In this document: positions 26,652 through 35,846 of the stretch, piece by piece
Layout of the letters: the number at the start of each line of letters is the position of its first letter
Numbering within the stretch: position 1 is the stretch's first letter
Assembly (NCBI RefSeq): GCF_040718835.1
Contig: NZ_JBFEFG010000267.1
Coordinates: 479,501 to 543,500, forward strand
Length of the DNA: 64,000 nt
Reading direction: 5' to 3'
Source: Bremerella sp. JC817
GTDB lineage: Bacteria; Planctomycetota; Planctomycetia; Pirellulales; Pirellulaceae
Position numbers and translations under genes: made by a program
The notes under the pieces: model-generated
What the model was told of the DNA's origin: nothing
Database searches by the model: none
Seen by the model: the letters and a program-made list of their open reading frames with translations, nothing else

Positions 26652-27163
26652 CCAGCGGCTGCCTGGCGTTCGCGAATCTCTTTGAAACCGCGATAGGTCA
26701 TCATTGCCTTCTGGCAAGAAGCGCGAAACACCTTCGGATAGGGAACGCCAGCCAGGCGAAACACTTCCTCGTCCTTCAGGTAGAAGATCAGATCGGCCGA
26801 ACGAAACCAGGCCTGCCCCGGCTGCTCGTCAATTTCCATCCGGTCGAATTCGTCGAGAGCGATCTGCCGCTCGACCACGCCGCTGACTCCTCGCTCGACG
26901 TTGATATGCCGATTGGTGATCCGATAGCGGGTACCGACCACCGGCAACACATTCCACAAGTAGAGCGGAATCGCCACGGGAATCGACGCGAGAACCATCA
27001 GATTCCCGACGTTGAATACGGGAATGCCTGTTTTGATGTCGTAGAGTCGCCCGAGGAACTGGCCCCAGGAAGTTGCCGAAACCGATGGCCAAACGATTAG
27101 CGCCGTCGACTCGTTTTCAGAACTTAGAGTAAGCCCGGGAATGGCTTGTTTCATGATGGTCAT
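26648..27163 (-). CDS. Membrane-anchored bacterial PH-domain protein
   Basis: The 171-residue protein has a membrane segment near residues 55-75 (VGNLMVLASIPVAIPLYLW). After it comes a bacterial pleckstrin-homology-like region (TRYRITNRHINVERGVSG, then the acidic LDEFDRMEIDEQPGQAW and DLIFYLKDEEVFRLAGVP) typical of YdbS/bPH2 proteins. Such proteins are membrane-associated, often of unknown function. The gene follows floA on the same strand after 44 bases. In-frame ATGs exist at 27163 and 27154; I kept the longer. Cellular role is not known. Confidence 0.72.
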   Translation of the reverse strand: MTIMKQAIPGLTLSSENESTALIVWPSVSATSWGQFLGRLYDIKTGIPVFNVGNLMVLASIPVAIPLYLWNVLPVVGTRYRITNRHINVERGVSGVVERQIALDEFDRMEIDEQPGQAWFRSADLIFYLKDEEVFRLAGVPYPKVFRASCQKAMMTYRGFKEIRERQAAAG

Positions 27164-27207
27164 CCCGCTTCACGGATGAGGAAGCGGGCACTCGCGAAAA
27201 AGGGAGA

Positions 27208-28209
27208 CTAATTCGAACCATTCTCGGTAGCGGCATGCATCTTGCCATTTCGGAAAGCCTCAGCCATGGCCTTGGGAACTTCCGCTTCGGCAAAGACAAG
27301 CTTCGCTCGGTTCAACGCGACCTTGGCTTTGTTTTCCTGCTCCGAAGCAATCGCCTCGGCACGACGCTGTTCGGCCTTGGCTCGGGCAACACGCGTATCG
27401 GCTTCGGCCTGATCGTTCTGCAAGCGGGCGCCCACGTTCTCTCCGACGTCGATGTCGGCAATGTCGATCGAAACAATCACGTACGCGGTGTGATCGTCGA
27501 GGCCACGCGAGATCACCGCGCGGGTAATCACGTCGGGATTTTCCAGCACGTGCGTATGATGCTCTGAGGATCCGATCGCGGAAATAATACTTTCACCGAC
27601 GCGAGCGATCACGGTCTCTTCGGTCGCTCCGCCGATCAACTGGTCGAGCGACGTCCGGACGGTCACCTTGGCTCGCACCCGCAGTTCGACACCATTCTTG
27701 GCGATGGCACTCAGCGTACTCTTGCCGCTGCGGCGAGGGTCAGGGCAGTCGATGACCTTCGGCAACACGCTTGTCCTGACGGCATCAACCACATCACGCC
27801 CCGCCAGATCGATCGCGGCAGCTCGGTCGAAGTCGAGGTCGATCTCAGCACGCTGAGCGGCAATGATGGCGTGGATCACGTTCATCACGTTGCCGCCGGC
27901 CAGGTAGTGTGCCTCAAGGCGTTTGGTACTAATACCGCTCCGGCGATCGATATCGAGCCCGGATTGCTTGGCCATGATCTTCGCCTTCACAATCAGGCGA
28001 CTGTTGACCTGGCGCAGGCTCATGCCCACAAGGCTCCAAAGCGAGACGTCGGCACTCGACATCCAGGCCTGAAACCACAACTGCCCGTAGTTCAACACGA
28101 TAATCAAAAAGATGAAGCCAAAGACGGCTGCCATGAAGATGGCAACGCCATAGACATACATCCATTTGTCTTCGCCGAGCTGAGCAAGCAACAACAGTGA
28201 GTCAATCAT
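27208..28209 (-). CDS. floA: Flotillin-like protein FloA (SPFH family)
   Basis: FloA is a membrane scaffold protein of the stomatin/flotillin family that organises functional membrane microdomains. It has an N-terminal membrane segment ([20 protein letters not shown]) with little outside the membrane. Conserved blocks include [40 protein letters not shown] and [20 protein letters not shown]. An Ala/Glu-rich coiled coil ([20 protein letters not shown]) precedes a short C-terminus. The 333 residues fit UPF0365/FloA. I chose ATG 28209 ([14 protein letters not shown]) over a longer frame. The PH-domain protein downstream is probably in the same operon and may act at the same membrane site. Confidence 0.93.
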   Translation of the reverse strand: MIDSLLLLAQLGEDKWMYVYGVAIFMAAVFGFIFLIIVLNYGQLWFQAWMSSADVSLWSLVGMSLRQVNSRLIVKAKIMAKQSGLDIDRRSGISTKRLEAHYLAGGNVMNVIHAIIAAQRAEIDLDFDRAAAIDLAGRDVVDAVRTSVLPKVIDCPDPRRSGKSTLSAIAKNGVELRVRAKVTVRTSLDQLIGGATEETVIARVGESIISAIGSSEHHTHVLENPDVITRAVISRGLDDHTAYVIVSIDIADIDVGENVGARLQNDQAEADTRVARAKAEQRRAEAIASEQENKAKVALNRAKLVFAEAEVPKAMAEAFRNGKMHAATENGSN

Positions 28210-28321
28210 GGGGGAGATCCCGGCTGCGGTTCGATGCACGAAAGGGACTTAGCGATCCATCAATTCCCACAATGATAGCCGATTGCCAGAGCAGACTCCA
28301 GCAATCGGGCTAGGAAGCAGT

Positions 28322-29905
28322 TTATGCCAGACTTTCGGTCGTCCAGGCGCCGTCCACCAGACGCCAGGTGCTGCCAGTTGGGTTTTCGTTTTGCAGCTCT
28401 CGTGGCAAACGGCTCGGGCGGACATTATCGAAAGACTGAAGCATGGCGAAACGATGGATCGACGCCGGAATCCCCACGGCAGTGAAGCCAGGGTGCCCGG
28501 TCGCTGGAAATGGACCGCCATGATTCATCGCTGCACTCACAGCGACGCCGGTCGGCATCTTGTCGTCAATCAAACGCCCCACCTTGACCCGCAGATGAAG
28601 GGCCACCAAGTCGTACGCAGGGTCATCACTTCCAGCGGTATCCGAGTAGATCGTGCCGGTCAGGTTCCCTTCCAGCGAATCGATCACCGCACAAACTTCG
28701 TTCAGATTAGCCGCTTTGACGATCAACGAGCTATTGCCAAAAGCTTCGGTCTGGAATGCTTCCGGATTGGCCAGAAACTTCTCGGCAGAAGTCGACAGCA
28801 AGGTATTCGGACAGGTATAGCCCTGGGACGAACCTTCGCCGCTGCCGCTCGCTTCGACGTCGGCACCGGCGTCGATCAGCAGTTTCAGATTCTGCGTCAG
28901 ATTGGCTTCCACGCCTTTGCCGAGCAACGTTCCACTCGGAGCACCCGCGAAGCCTGCCTTCACGGTGTCGACGAACTTTGCCGACTTGTCATCGTCCAGC
29001 AGGATCACCAGACCTGGGTTCGTGCAGAACTGACCAGCCGCCATCAGGCAGCTTGTTTGAAACTCGGTCGCCAAAGCTTCACCACGTTCTGCCAAAGCAC
29101 CCGGCAGAATCACGACAGGATTGATGCTCGACAGTTCCAGGTAGATCGGCTTGCCAACCTTGTCCGCGGCTTCCTTCAACTTCAAGCCAGCGCCCTTGCT
29201 GCCGGTGAAACCGATCGCTCCGAGGCGTGGGTCCGCGACAAACTTCAGGCCGTCTTCATTCGGCATGTGGTAAATCAACTGGACCGCTGCCGGAGGCAAA
29301 CCGCAGTCTTGAACCGCTTGAAATGCGAGCTTGGTCAGTTCACGCGTGGTGCCTGGCTGGGCAGGGTTCGCCTTCACGATCACCGGGTTGCCAGCCGCGA
29401 TGGCCGCAGCAAAGTCACCACCAGCGGCACCGCTGAACGCGAGCGGGAAGTTGTTCGGGCCAAAGACCGCGACGGGACCGATGCCGGCGTAGTACGATCG
29501 AATTCCAGCCTTGCTATCGATCGTGGCCATCCGCCAGCTACCTTCCACGGCAGCCGCCGCCGCCAGGCGAAGCTGGTTGATGGTTCGCGGCATTTCGACA
29601 TCCAGCAGACGCGGCGAAACGGGCAAGCCACTTTCCTGGTTAGCCAGTTCGCACAACGCTTGCTTATTTTCGTCCAGCAGATCGGCGAAGCGGTTAAGAA
29701 ACAAACCAAGCTTTTCCACCGCCATCTGCCGCATCTCTTGAAACGCGACCGCAGCCGCCGCAAGAGCTTCGTCGACATCAGCCCAAGTGCTCACCGGATA
29801 TTGCGCCGGCAAGGGCTGCTTCAAGGCTGGGTTGTCCGCGTGAAACGTCCCATCGTGGTTTGCTTCGCGCCATTGTCCGCCAATAAGAACCTGTTCAACC
29901 GCCAT
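28322..29905 (-). CDS. Aldehyde dehydrogenase, alpha-ketoglutarate semialdehyde dehydrogenase-like
   Basis: This is a 527-residue NAD(P)-dependent aldehyde dehydrogenase. It has the cofactor-binding FGPNNFPLAFS, the FTGSKGAGLKLKEAA helix, the general-base Glu in YLELSSINPVV and the catalytic Cys in AAGQFCTNPG. The ELSSINPV form and the overall length are characteristic of alpha-ketoglutarate semialdehyde dehydrogenases, which finish oxidative degradation of pentoses, uronic acids or hydroxyproline. The gene directly follows (39 bases) a fumarylacetoacetate-hydrolase-family enzyme, which fits a dehydratase feeding this step. Family assignment is secure and the exact substrate is inferred. Confidence 0.88.
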   Translation of the reverse strand: MAVEQVLIGGQWREANHDGTFHADNPALKQPLPAQYPVSTWADVDEALAAAAVAFQEMRQMAVEKLGLFLNRFADLLDENKQALCELANQESGLPVSPRLLDVEMPRTINQLRLAAAAAVEGSWRMATIDSKAGIRSYYAGIGPVAVFGPNNFPLAFSGAAGGDFAAAIAAGNPVIVKANPAQPGTTRELTKLAFQAVQDCGLPPAAVQLIYHMPNEDGLKFVADPRLGAIGFTGSKGAGLKLKEAADKVGKPIYLELSSINPVVILPGALAERGEALATEFQTSCLMAAGQFCTNPGLVILLDDDKSAKFVDTVKAGFAGAPSGTLLGKGVEANLTQNLKLLIDAGADVEASGSGEGSSQGYTCPNTLLSTSAEKFLANPEAFQTEAFGNSSLIVKAANLNEVCAVIDSLEGNLTGTIYSDTAGSDDPAYDLVALHLRVKVGRLIDDKMPTGVAVSAAMNHGGPFPATGHPGFTAVGIPASIHRFAMLQSFDNVRPSRLPRELQNENPTGSTWRLVDGAWTTESLA

Positions 29906-29944
29906 GAATTCGAAAACCTTTCGCCAATACTAACTGCACACCGA

Positions 29945-30811
29945 CTAGCCCTGGACGATCTCGCTGACCAAGGTGCCGATGCCGGAAATCTGGATGCTTA
30001 CCACGTCGCGTGGCTGAAGCGTGAAGTCGTTATCCGGCACGATACCGGTTCCTGTAAGCAGGAACGCTCCACGTGGAAAATGTTGATCACGGAAGAGATA
30101 CTCGATCAATCCTTCCAACGAGCGAGCTAACTGGTCGAGGCTCGTTTCTCCCTGGAATACTTCGTTGCCTTCGCGAGCGATCTGCAACTGAATTTTCACT
30201 TGGGAAAGCTCAGAAAATTCCTTCCAGAATTCCGAAGCCAAAACAACCCAGGGCCCCAATCCGCAACACTGGTCATAAACTTTTGCCTGCGGGAGATAAA
30301 GGGGGTTCTCTCCTTCGATGTCGCGGCTGCTCATATCGTTACCGATTGTCATGCCGACGATCTGACCTCGAGAATTGAGCGCCAATGCAAACTCAGGCTC
30401 TGGCACATTCCACTGAGAATCTTTTCGAATTCGCAGCGTCTGCCCGGTTCCCGTGACTCGATTGGGGGTCGCCTTGAAGAACAGCTCGGGCCGATCGGAA
30501 CCGTAGACCCGGTCGTAGCAATCGGCCGCCGCTTCCGATTCTTCCATGCGGGCCGTTTGACTTCGCTTGTAGGTCACCCCAGCCGCCCAGACTTCCTGCT
30601 GGTCGATCGGTGGAAGCAGGGCAACCTGGTCCAATGGCATCGCCTGGGTTTCGCCCTGGAGCAGGGCCTCGACCTTCGCAGCGGGGTCTTCGGCATCGAG
30701 GATTTCGAACAACGAGGTAACGTCGTGACGCGAGAACTGCACAACTTCGTTTTCGCGAACCAGACCGACCGCAGGTGTTCCGTGGGTACCGATAAACTTC
30801 GCCAGACGCAT
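29945..30811 (-). CDS. Fumarylacetoacetate hydrolase family enzyme, possible keto-deoxy-pentonate dehydratase
   Basis: This 288-residue protein belongs to the FAH superfamily, metal-dependent enzymes acting on keto acids. The metal-binding acidic positions are visible in NVPEPEFALAL and in NDMSSRDIEGENPLYLPQAK, and VWAAGVTYKRS marks the start of the catalytic domain. The closest family I can suggest is 2-keto-3-deoxy-D-arabinonate dehydratase, because of the YLPQAK segment and the adjacent ketoglutarate semialdehyde dehydrogenase gene. Other FAH activities cannot be excluded. It is the first gene of the pair and starts at ATG 30811. Confidence 0.8.
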   Translation of the reverse strand: MRLAKFIGTHGTPAVGLVRENEVVQFSRHDVTSLFEILDAEDPAAKVEALLQGETQAMPLDQVALLPPIDQQEVWAAGVTYKRSQTARMEESEAAADCYDRVYGSDRPELFFKATPNRVTGTGQTLRIRKDSQWNVPEPEFALALNSRGQIVGMTIGNDMSSRDIEGENPLYLPQAKVYDQCCGLGPWVVLASEFWKEFSELSQVKIQLQIAREGNEVFQGETSLDQLARSLEGLIEYLFRDQHFPRGAFLLTGTGIVPDNDFTLQPRDVVSIQISGIGTLVSEIVQG

Positions 30812-31104
30812 AACTGAATACTCTCGCTAGGGGATGGGGATGCTTTCGTCGTATTCTACCCCTGCCTCAGTGGCAAATGTAGATAGCAGAGACCGCCTCC
30901 AGGCTTGCCCCGGAAATAGGCAACAGAGGCGCGCATCCGTAGCAATGCCAATGCAGAAACGAGGCATTCCCTCTACCAAAATCATAGGGGACCGAATCTA
31001 ACCCTCGCTACAGTCAGTGCCTACGACAGGTGGCCAAACTATGATCACTCAAGGGTTTAAGGGGTGCGGCATGCGTTTTGCAAATAAAGATAACTGTCCG
31101 CGGC
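30812..31104. other. Non-coding stretch upstream of the FAH gene
   Basis: No credible gene is seen in these 293 bases. They should contain the promoter of the minus-strand FAH-dehydrogenase pair and the start region of the candidate RNA at about 31105. I could not identify convincing -35/-10 boxes on either strand. Confidence 0.4.
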
Positions 31105-31400
31105 CCAAAGGTTTCAACCTCCTACTCGTTGTCTGCACCACCCTAATGGACCATTGAGTTCGCTCTCGGGTCATTTCTGTGAGAATCCAACAAGGATGTT
31201 GCCGCCCTTGAAGCCGCGAGGAGCTATCTTGCGGCTGACGTGCGCACCGTTGCCGGCCGGTGATTTGGTTGTCGGGAGAGGGCACCTGGTTGCCGGATCG
31301 GCGCGGTGCGACGTAGCCTACCTCGGACCTCTTGATACGCTCCATCATGGGCCATTGCCGCGCAAGTGGGCAACCATTCTGCCAACGGGTGAACCTTTTT
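31105..31400 (+). ncRNA. Candidate structured non-coding RNA (rod-like fold, T run at the end)
   Basis: Pairing by hand gives a long, mostly unbranched structure. The outer stem is 31107-31114 with 31391-31398. The next are 31182-31186 with 31376-31380 and 31198-31203 with 31369-31374. The inner arm consists of 31217-31221/31321-31325, 31233-31236/31315-31318, 31238-31241/31311-31314, 31243-31249/31304-31310, 31253-31256/31293-31296 and 31259-31262/31283-31286. A T run (31396-31400) closes it. The architecture of closing stem, central loop and long apical arm recalls 6S RNA. I see no conserved bases that prove it. The strand is chosen from the T run. Confidence 0.35.
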
Positions 31401-31412
31401 CTCTGCTATGTG

Positions 31413-31418
31413 TATAAT
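31413..31418 (+). promoter_or_regulatory. -10 box of the nucleotidyltransferase-HD gene
   Basis: A perfect TATAAT lies 85 bases before the start codon, with TG two bases further upstream. The hexamer 17 bases upstream (tgaacc) is a poor -35. Transcription would begin near 31425, just after the candidate RNA ends. Confidence 0.5.
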
Positions 31419-31502
31419 CCTTCTAGTCGTTCTGCCGTCGACCAGAACGCCATCTACGTAAATTCCACTTGTCGACTTGCCAGCGAATTACCTGGCTTCT
31501 CT

Positions 31503-32615
31503 ATGACCGAACCGTCGAAACTGCGTCGCCAGATTACGCATCAGGCCGCACGTCTTCTGTATGACCGACAAGAGTCGGAGTATTACCACGCCAAAATGAA
31601 AGCTGCCCGGCGGGTTCAGCGAGGATGGGTCAAAGAGGCCGATCTTCCTTCCAACGCCGAGATCCGCGACGAAGTCCAATCGATGGCCCGAATGTTCGAG
31701 GGAGACAATCGCCTCGAAAATCTCTTGGCCATGCGGCTGGAAGCTCGGCGAATGATGCTGATCCTTGAACGTTTTCGCCCTCGCATCGTCGGCAGTGTGC
31801 TGACTGGGCACGTTCGCAAGGGATCGGACATCGATATTCACGTCTTCAGCGATAGCATCTCGGCCGTGACCGCCGCCCTGGAAGCCGAGAACATTCGCTA
31901 CGACGTGGAACGCAAGCACGTCAACAAACCAGGGGCCGAGGGTGTTTACGTCCATATCCACATCCGCGAGCAGTTCCCGTTCGAGCTGACCGTACGCGGA
32001 TCGAAGGAGGTCTCGATCGTCTCAAAGAGTTCGATCACCGGCAAGCCTCAAGAACGCATGAGCCTGGCCGAGTTCGATTTGTTCCTCCACGAGACCTACG
32101 AGGAAGGCGAGTACACAGAAGGCATGGCGGTCGTCGAGAACCAGATCGATCGCTTTCTGCAGTACGAAGCGTTGCTGCTGCCGCTGGAAAACGTCAAGCA
32201 AAGCCCGAAGTGGCACCCCGAAGGGGACGCTCTTTATCACAGCTTGCAGGTCTTCGATCTGGCTCGCGAGAAGTTGCCCTACGACGAAGAGTTTCTACTG
32301 GCAGCTTTGCTGCATGACGTAGGGAAGGGGATCGATCCGCTGAACCACGTTGAAGCGGGGCTCGAGATGCTGGCGGACCATATAACGCAGCGAACCCACT
32401 GGCTTATCGCCCACCACATGGATGCCGGCCAGATCTTGGAGGGCACCTTGGGTGCCCGGGCCAAGCGACGACTGAAAGAGTCGGAAGACTACGAAGAGCT
32501 AATCTTGCTGGCACGCTGCGACCGCGAAGGTCGACGCCAGGGTGTCGAGGCCTCGGAACTAGAAGAAGCCATCGATTACTTGCGACAGCTTTCGTATGAA
32601 TGCGATGGTTGGTAG
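31503..32615 (+). CDS. Nucleotidyltransferase-HD domain protein
   Basis: The 370-residue protein joins two catalytic modules. A nucleotidyltransferase motif is visible at residues 97-111, GS (97-98) followed by SDID with Asp109 and Asp111. An HD phosphohydrolase domain follows, with His residues near 237-245, the LLHDVGKG pair at His271-Asp272 and later LIAHHMDAG. The order resembles bacterial CCA-adding enzymes and GlnD-like signalling proteins. However, the RNA-binding helices of CCA enzymes and the ACT domains of GlnD are not seen. A role in tRNA or nucleotide metabolism is possible but unproven. I chose the ATG at 31503 because the longer frame runs through the promoter. It is convergent with the sigma factor gene, 12 bases apart. 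Confidence 0.75.
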   Translation: MTEPSKLRRQITHQAARLLYDRQESEYYHAKMKAARRVQRGWVKEADLPSNAEIRDEVQSMARMFEGDNRLENLLAMRLEARRMMLILERFRPRIVGSVLTGHVRKGSDIDIHVFSDSISAVTAALEAENIRYDVERKHVNKPGAEGVYVHIHIREQFPFELTVRGSKEVSIVSKSSITGKPQERMSLAEFDLFLHETYEEGEYTEGMAVVENQIDRFLQYEALLLPLENVKQSPKWHPEGDALYHSLQVFDLAREKLPYDEEFLLAALLHDVGKGIDPLNHVEAGLEMLADHITQRTHWLIAHHMDAGQILEGTLGARAKRRLKESEDYEELILLARCDREGRRQGVEASELEEAIDYLRQLSYECDGW

Positions 32616-32627
32616 TCGTCTGTCGAA

Positions 32628-34151
32628 CTAATAGGACGAAATCGGATCGTCGATCCATTCTTCCAGCCCGGCGCAGGCACTCGACTTGCGAAGTTTGCGC
32701 AGGGCTGCGATTTCGATCTGACGGATTCTTTCCCGGGTCAATGAAAACGCCTGGCTGATTTCTTCCAGCGTTTGAGGCTGACCATCGTGGATGCCGAATC
32801 GTCGAAATAAAATCTCTTGTTCGCGCGGGTTCAAGATCGTGAAGACCTTCGCGAGCAATGCTTTGACCGACTGATGATCCGCCTCGGAAAGGCCAGCGAA
32901 ATTGGCCTGGATTGGAATAATATCGGCGAAGTCTTCGTCATCGTACGGCTGGACATCTAGCGACAACGGACCTCGCGTCAACACATCGACCAACAAGACA
33001 TCGCGTTCAGCAACCTTGGCCAGTTTGGCGGTCTCTTCGAGCGTAGGATCGCGGTTCTCGTCCTGGCGGAATTGTGCCTTCGACGATTGAACCGTTTGGA
33101 TTCGCTCCTGCATCCGGACTGGCACTCGGATGAGCTTCGATTGATCCGAAATCGCCTTCATGATTGCCTGGCGGATCCACCATGTGCCGTAGGTTGCAAA
33201 CTTGTAGCCAAGCGTTTGATCGAACTTTTCGACGGCCCGGATCAGCCCAAGGTTGCCTTCCTGAATGAGGTCGAGAAAGCTCATCCCTCGGTTACGAAAA
33301 CCTTTGGCGATCGAGACCACCAACCGCAAGTTCGCCGCGACCAGCTTCTGTTTAGCCTCGCCGTAGGCACGATAGGCCGCGAGGATCTTCGGCCACTGAA
33401 AGGCAAGCGAGCCAGGTGTCTCGTGATAGAGCTCGAACACTTCCAACGCATCGGGCGACAAAGGCATCCGGAAGATTGGACCTGGGAAGTCCTCACCGCC
33501 GGGCTTGTTGGCTTCCAAACCATCGAGCGTTTGCTCGACGCTTTGCATCCACTCGAGAAGGAACTTCTCCCGCAGTCCGAACGCTTCCAGCCGACACGCG
33601 GTTGTTTGACGACGTCGCATTAAACGCTGGATTGCCCGGTCGCGGCGCTGCGAACCGTCTGCTTCCGCCTCCATAGCCACGCTGAAGTCATATCGATCGC
33701 GATGTGCCGACTCGGCCAGATACTCGATCATCTCGATGACCGCTTGCCGATGCTTTTCTTTCTGGGCCGGACTGGTGATGGTGACTTCCAGCGTACGATC
33801 GAGACGACGATCGCCTTCAATCACTTCGACCAGCAAGTCCGCGATGCGGGCCGTAACGACCCCGCAGCCGAACAATCGCCGCAGAAAACTGGTGCGAGTG
33901 CGCGCGACGCGGCGTGTAATTTCAATTTCCTGTTCCGGCGTAAGGCGGGGAATCGATCCCATTTGCTGGAGATACGAACGCAACGACTCAGGCTCACCCG
34001 ACGAAAGTTCACTTGCGTCGCTAGCATTGGTCCGCGCTCCTTTGCCCCGTCTAGAAACCGGGGAAACCGCCTTCTCCTGTATGGCTACGCCAGAGCCCAG
34101 TCGGCCGGATTGTTTCCGGTCGGGACTTGTGCTGCCGCCTCCTCTGCTCAT
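32628..34151 (-). CDS. Sigma-70 family RNA polymerase sigma factor (RpoD/RpoS-like)
   Basis: This 507-residue sigma factor has region 1.2 ([20 protein letters not shown]). Region 2 is [36 protein letters not shown] and [17 protein letters not shown]. Region 3 follows, and region 4 ends in the helix-turn-helix TREREIRQIE-type segment ([20 protein letters not shown]). Between 1.2 and 2 there is a non-conserved stretch of about 170 residues. The N-terminus is a basic, disordered tail rather than region 1.1. It therefore looks like a group 2 (alternative) factor, not the housekeeping RpoD. I chose ATG 34151 ([13 protein letters not shown]). An anti-sigma-like membrane gene lies 258 bases upstream on the same strand. 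Confidence 0.9.
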   Translation of the reverse strand: MSRGGGSTSPDRKQSGRLGSGVAIQEKAVSPVSRRGKGARTNASDASELSSGEPESLRSYLQQMGSIPRLTPEQEIEITRRVARTRTSFLRRLFGCGVVTARIADLLVEVIEGDRRLDRTLEVTITSPAQKEKHRQAVIEMIEYLAESAHRDRYDFSVAMEAEADGSQRRDRAIQRLMRRRQTTACRLEAFGLREKFLLEWMQSVEQTLDGLEANKPGGEDFPGPIFRMPLSPDALEVFELYHETPGSLAFQWPKILAAYRAYGEAKQKLVAANLRLVVSIAKGFRNRGMSFLDLIQEGNLGLIRAVEKFDQTLGYKFATYGTWWIRQAIMKAISDQSKLIRVPVRMQERIQTVQSSKAQFRQDENRDPTLEETAKLAKVAERDVLLVDVLTRGPLSLDVQPYDDEDFADIIPIQANFAGLSEADHQSVKALLAKVFTILNPREQEILFRRFGIHDGQPQTLEEISQAFSLTRERIRQIEIAALRKLRKSSACAGLEEWIDDPISSY

Positions 34152-34409
34152 GCTTCCTCGCTGTTCCCTCTGGTCGATCCTCGCGAGCGACAAGCCTGAT
34201 TAAGACAGGCTTCCCCTTCAGATCAACTTGACTGCCCTTGTGGTCCAGGGAGGAATGCTGGCGGCTTCCGTCCTGAGCCAAACCATTCTACGCATCAACT
34301 TCGGCAAAGGAAGGAATTTCACCCCCCGAATGTTTGAGACTTCCCGAAAGCCAGATCGCACTAACCGCAGATCTGGGGGGCAGGGGAGGGCGAGATCAGG
34401 ACCGGCTCG

Positions 34410-35846
34410 TTAGAGCTGGTCCGATTCGATCGCCAGGTAGAGCTCGTAAGCCGAGATGCCGTCGGGACCAGCGTTCTCGAGACGAGCGGCAAGGTCTTCC
34501 TGCTTCTCTTTCAGACGCATCAACTCACGACCAGCGAGCTGACCGTTGCCATCCCGATCGAACTGAGTCATCAGCGACTTGGTCTGCTCGTAAGCATGCG
34601 GATTGAGAATCTTCTGCTCCCAGGTCTTCATCACCATCTCGATGTGATCGGCGGACAGGGCAAACTCCAAGCGAGTTACATTGCCGTCGCGGGAACGATC
34701 CAACAACGTGTGCCACTGAACCAACTGCTGCGAGAGAGCAGGGCCACCCATCGAGGCAAAGCGAGCGTTCGCGGCGAAGTCTTCGCTGGTCCACACGCCA
34801 TCGCCGTTGGCATCAAGTCGCAACCAGTAGCGACGCAAGGTTTCCGAACTGTTCCAGCGGATCGAAGCGATCGCCAGATTCAGCTCAGCAATCGAGATTT
34901 GCTGGTTCATGTCATGATCGACAGCCAGCAACACTTCTTCACTTACGGCAGCGACGGCGCCTTCGGTCTGCGTGAAGCGTCCCCAGGCCTGCTGTGTTTC
35001 AAAGTCCGATATCTTGCCGTCCTGGTCCATGTCGACCCAGGCCAGCAGCTCTTGAGCAACTTCCGGACGCTCGAACGTCAACAACTGACGGCGATCGAGA
35101 CCAGGATCTTGCTGAGGATCGAGATTGAATACCGAACGAGCCAACGAGTTCGGGCGAACCATCATCGGTTCCGGCTTTTTCGAACCTGGCTTGGTGCGAA
35201 CATTCACTCGCAGACCAATCGGACTGCGGGCCGTTTCTGGATTGTCCGAAGGAATCGCTTCCATCGGCAAATTGTTTTGATCGTTGGCCAGTTGTTCGAC
35301 CGACGGGAAAGGATTGCCATCCGGCACGTTCGTATCGGCTGGCGGTTTAACCTCGGGCTTCGCCTCGACGACTTCCGTCCCCTTAGGCTGTACCACGGTC
35401 TGCGGATCGTTCTGAGCCACGATTGGCTCGGTACCACCGCCCAAGATGCCGGTCTGATAAGCCAGCCCGACTCCGACAGCCACCAGAAGACAAGCTGCCA
35501 CCGAGATCCAGATCTGGAGCGATCGATCGGGCTTGTGACGAAGCCGACGACCACCCATGCGATCCGAGCTGGTGTTGATGCTGACCTGCGGCTGCGCGAT
35601 TTCGGCAGACGAAGTCTCGCCTTGCTGGCGAGCCGCGATCTGGGCCAGGATGTCTTGCGAGAAGTCGCGAGGTAGCGGTTGCTCGGGCATCGTCCGGACG
35701 GCGTTGACCGTTTCCACCATTTGGCGGTAACGCTTCTGCCATTCAGGGGACTCTGCCAAGATCGCTTCGATCTGCAGGCGTTCTTCTTGCGAGACTTCCC
35801 CATCCAGGAAAGCCGAAAGAAGTTCGTCATTAAGCTGCAAATTCAT
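34410..35846 (-). CDS. Anti-sigma-like membrane protein with five EF-hand-type loops
   Basis: The 478-residue protein begins with an RseA-like cytoplasmic helix bundle (residues 1-70: NDELLSAFLDGEVSQEERLQ), as in anti-sigma factors. It lacks the HxxxCxxC zinc motif. A transmembrane helix follows at about 111-131 (QIWISVAACLLVAVGVGLAY), then a Pro/Asp-rich linker. The C-terminal half outside the membrane has loops of the form DxDxDG near residues 272, 310, 345, 383 and 430 (for example DMDQDGKISDFE and DRDGNGQLAGRE), typical of EF-hands. The fusion suggests a calcium- or metal-sensitive regulator of a sigma factor, possibly the one encoded downstream. That is inference. Confidence 0.78.
   Translation of the reverse strand: MNLQLNDELLSAFLDGEVSQEERLQIEAILAESPEWQKRYRQMVETVNAVRTMPEQPLPRDFSQDILAQIAARQQGETSSAEIAQPQVSINTSSDRMGGRRLRHKPDRSLQIWISVAACLLVAVGVGLAYQTGILGGGTEPIVAQNDPQTVVQPKGTEVVEAKPEVKPPADTNVPDGNPFPSVEQLANDQNNLPMEAIPSDNPETARSPIGLRVNVRTKPGSKKPEPMMVRPNSLARSVFNLDPQQDPGLDRRQLLTFERPEVAQELLAWVDMDQDGKISDFETQQAWGRFTQTEGAVAAVSEEVLLAVDHDMNQQISIAELNLAIASIRWNSSETLRRYWLRLDANGDGVWTSEDFAANARFASMGGPALSQQLVQWHTLLDRSRDGNVTRLEFALSADHIEMVMKTWEQKILNPHAYEQTKSLMTQFDRDGNGQLAGRELMRLKEKQEDLAARLENAGPDGISAYELYLAIESDQL

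Noticed and set aside
28283..30130. A 615-residue open frame antisense to the aldehyde dehydrogenase and FAH genes
   Set aside because: It is the mirror of two convincing genes with intact catalytic motifs. The translated product is Arg/His/Gln-rich with no family features, as expected from high-GC antisense frames.
31105..31400. tmRNA, RNase P RNA or SRP RNA in the 31-kb gap
   Set aside because: The conserved bases of these RNAs (tRNA-like end with TTCGA, GAGGAAAGTCCGG, GGAAGGAAGCAGCC-type loop) are not found; only the 6S-like shape remains possible.
34410..35846. A classical zinc-binding anti-sigma (ZAS) domain
   Set aside because: The HxxxCxxC motif is absent from the N-terminal 100 residues; the resemblance is to the RseA-like helical type only.
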